Assembly: GCA_002683775.1 (NCBI GenBank)
Contig: NYTT01000097.1
Span: forward strand, 1 to 6,945
Origin: Flavobacteriales bacterium
GTDB taxonomy: Bacteria > Bacteroidota > Bacteroidia > Flavobacteriales > BACL11
Length of the DNA stretch: 6,945 nt
Direction of reading: 5' to 3'
The notes under the pieces were generated by a model. The model did not search any database. It was not told the DNA's origin and saw only the letters and a list, made by a program, of their open reading frames with translations. The position numbers and the translations under genes are program-made. Within the stretch, counting starts at the first letter, position 1; every line of letters begins with the position of its first letter. Shown here in pieces: positions 5,550 through 6,945 of the stretch.

Positions 5550-6251
5550 ATGAAGAAAATTTACATAATACTGTTTACAATTCTTTTCTATTCTTGTGAA
5601 ACAACATATCATCTAAATTCATTTGACTCTAAAGTTTTAAATGTCAATTCAGTTATTGACAGTACAATATATAATATAATACAACCATATCAAAATGAAA
5701 TTGAGGAACAGATGAATGAAACTCTTGTTTATACAAAAAATGATATAACAAAAGGACGTCCACAAAGTACAATAGGAAATTTTGTTACTGATTTATGTTT
5801 AAATTATTGTGACGCTAACATATGTGTATTTAACAATGGTGGCTTAAGAACAACAATAGATAAAGGAGATATAACAAGAGGTAAAATTTTTGAACTCATG
5901 CCATTTGAAAATGAGTTAGTTATACTCGAGTTAAATAAAACAGATTTCATAGGCCTACTGAATTACATTAGTCTTAGAGGAGGAGAGCCATTTTCAGGGC
6001 TAAACATCAAAATAGATAAGAATAATAATATTATTGAACATAGCTGGCCTGTTAACTTTGATAATAATGAAACCGTAAAAGTTTTAACTTCTGATTATCT
6101 TGCTAATGGAGGTGATAAGATGAGTTTTTTTAAAGGTAAAAAACAACATAAAATTGGTTTAAAGCTTAGAGATGCAATAATTGACTATTGTGAAAAAAAT
6201 GACACAATAGACATTAGACTTGATAATAGGATTGAAATAATTAATAATTAA
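5550..6251 (+). CDS. 5'-nucleotidase C-terminal-domain lipoprotein (substrate-binding half)
   Basis: A 233-residue lipoprotein holding only the C-terminal (substrate-binding) domain of UshA-type 5'-nucleotidases. A short signal peptide ends at LFYSC with lipidated Cys16. Domain signatures are STIGNFVTDL (73-82), NNGGLR (95-100, the nucleotide-contacting Gly/Arg region), GKIFELMPFENELVILEL (111-128), RGGEPFSGL (143-151) and DYLANGGDKMSFF (182-194), the end of the base-binding pocket. No metal-binding metallophosphatase domain is present; that half is encoded 8 nt downstream. The two genes together equal one classical enzyme, in reversed order (C-terminal half first). It probably acts in the periplasm or at the outer membrane, helping to dephosphorylate nucleotides. 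The ATG follows a promoter-like element closely. Confidence 0.9.
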   Translation: MKKIYIILFTILFYSCETTYHLNSFDSKVLNVNSVIDSTIYNIIQPYQNEIEEQMNETLVYTKNDITKGRPQSTIGNFVTDLCLNYCDANICVFNNGGLRTTIDKGDITRGKIFELMPFENELVILELNKTDFIGLLNYISLRGGEPFSGLNIKIDKNNNIIEHSWPVNFDNNETVKVLTSDYLANGGDKMSFFKGKKQHKIGLKLRDAIIDYCEKNDTIDIRLDNRIEIINN

Positions 6252-6259
6252 AATCAACA

Positions 6260-6945
6260 ATGAGCAATAGAAGAAAATTTATTAAAAATACAACACTAGG
6301 TTTTTTAGGTGTATCTATAGTGCCAAAGCTTACATTATCAGATGAAATAAATACAAAAATTACTATATTACATACTAATGATACACATAGTCAAATAGAA
6401 CCCTTTAAACCTACTCATCACAGGAATGCCAATAAAGGAGGAGTTGCCAAAAGAGCAACTTTAATTGAGCAAATTAGAAAGGAAAATTCCAATACCTTGT
6501 TGTTAGATGCTGGTGATATTTTTCAAGGAACACCTTATTTTAACTATTTTGGAGGAGAGCTAGAATTCAAGTTAATGAGTATGCTAAAATATGATTTAGC
6601 TACTATGGGTAATCATGATTTTGACAAGTCTATAGAAGGTTTTCGTAAACAACTACCAAATGCTAATTTTGATTTTGTTTCTGCAAATTACGATTTTAAA
6701 AATACAGTTTTAGATACGCTTGTTAAACCTTATAAAACATTTTTTAAAGACGGAATTAAAATAGGAATTTTTGGATTAGGAATTGAATTAGAAGGTTTAG
6801 TAGGTAAAAAATTATACAAAGAAACTAAGTATTTAGATCCTATCGAAATCACTCAAGATATTACTGATGAGTTAAAAAATATTGAAAAGTGTGATTTAAT
6901 AATTTGTTTATCTCATTTAGGATATAATTATAGGACAAAACCAAA
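6260..6945 (+). CDS. Tat-exported metallophosphatase, 5'-nucleotidase catalytic half (partial, 3' end beyond window)
   Basis: The first 228 codons of a calcineurin-like metallophosphoesterase of the UshA/5'-nucleotidase type, cut by the right edge. The N-terminus MSNRRKFIKNTTLGFLGV carries a twin-arginine motif (RRKFIK) and a short hydrophobic stretch, so export of the folded, metal-loaded protein by Tat is likely. Dimetal-site motifs occur in order: LHTNDTHS (37-44; Asp41, His43), DAGDIFQG (83-90; Asp86), MGNHDFD (116-122; Asn118, His119) and LSHLG (217-221; His219). A further histidine motif expected later is outside the window. The ATG at 6260 follows the stop of the C-terminal-domain gene by 8 nt, so the two are co-transcribed. 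It should hydrolyse the phosphate of nucleotides, perhaps together with the upstream lipoprotein. Whether it also has a C-terminal domain of its own cannot be seen. Confidence 0.92.
   Translation, partial: MSNRRKFIKNTTLGFLGVSIVPKLTLSDEINTKITILHTNDTHSQIEPFKPTHHRNANKGGVAKRATLIEQIRKENSNTLLLDAGDIFQGTPYFNYFGGELEFKLMSMLKYDLATMGNHDFDKSIEGFRKQLPNANFDFVSANYDFKNTVLDTLVKPYKTFFKDGIKIGIFGLGIELEGLVGKKLYKETKYLDPIEITQDITDELKNIEKCDLIICLSHLGYNYRTKP

Overview
The window is a compact, very AT-rich stretch of chromosome that looks like a member of the Bacteroidota, most likely Flavobacteriia or a marine relative. Four things point there: (i) L28 and L33 ribosomal protein genes next to a CinA-family gene, a typical Bacteroidota neighbourhood; (ii) promoter-like TAnnTTTG boxes, the Bacteroidota -7 element, in front of several genes, with no Shine-Dalgarno sequences; (iii) a lipoprotein with cysteine-bracketed 'GCTD...DDGSC' repeats, common in this phylum; (iv) a 5'-nucleotidase split into a lipoprotein half and a Tat-exported half.

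Layout. Positions 1-4165 are all on the minus strand. In transcription order they hold a tandem universal-stress protein, a stand-alone CinA C-terminal (PncC-type NMN deamidase) gene 2 nt downstream of it, rpmB (L28) with its own promoter and a strong terminator, a GCTD-repeat lipoprotein, a secreted M1-family metallopeptidase, and rpmG (L33), which is cut by the left edge. rpmB and rpmG are normally adjacent, so the lipoprotein/peptidase pair looks like an insertion into a conserved ribosomal-protein locus. From 4211 the strands alternate: a nucleoside phosphorylase (+), a YbgC-like hotdog thioesterase (-), then a two-gene operon (+) encoding the C-terminal and N-terminal halves of a 5'-nucleotidase. 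The second gene of that operon runs off the right edge.

How the genes may work together (inference). The split 5'-nucleotidase would dephosphorylate nucleotides outside the cytoplasmic membrane. The nucleoside phosphorylase would cleave imported nucleosides, and PncC would recycle NMN, so the right half reads as a nucleotide/NAD salvage neighbourhood. The two plus-strand salvage units share a near-identical 18-bp AT-rich element upstream. The M1 peptidase and the GCTD lipoprotein probably form a small envelope or secreted unit of their own.

No phage, IS, CRISPR, tRNA or rRNA feature is visible. All intergenic gaps are under 80 nt. I do not see a clearly novel system. The points most worth following are the split rpmB/rpmG locus, the lone CinA C-terminal domain, the promoter-like box in the loop of the rpmB terminator, and the split nucleotidase whose halves carry different export signals.
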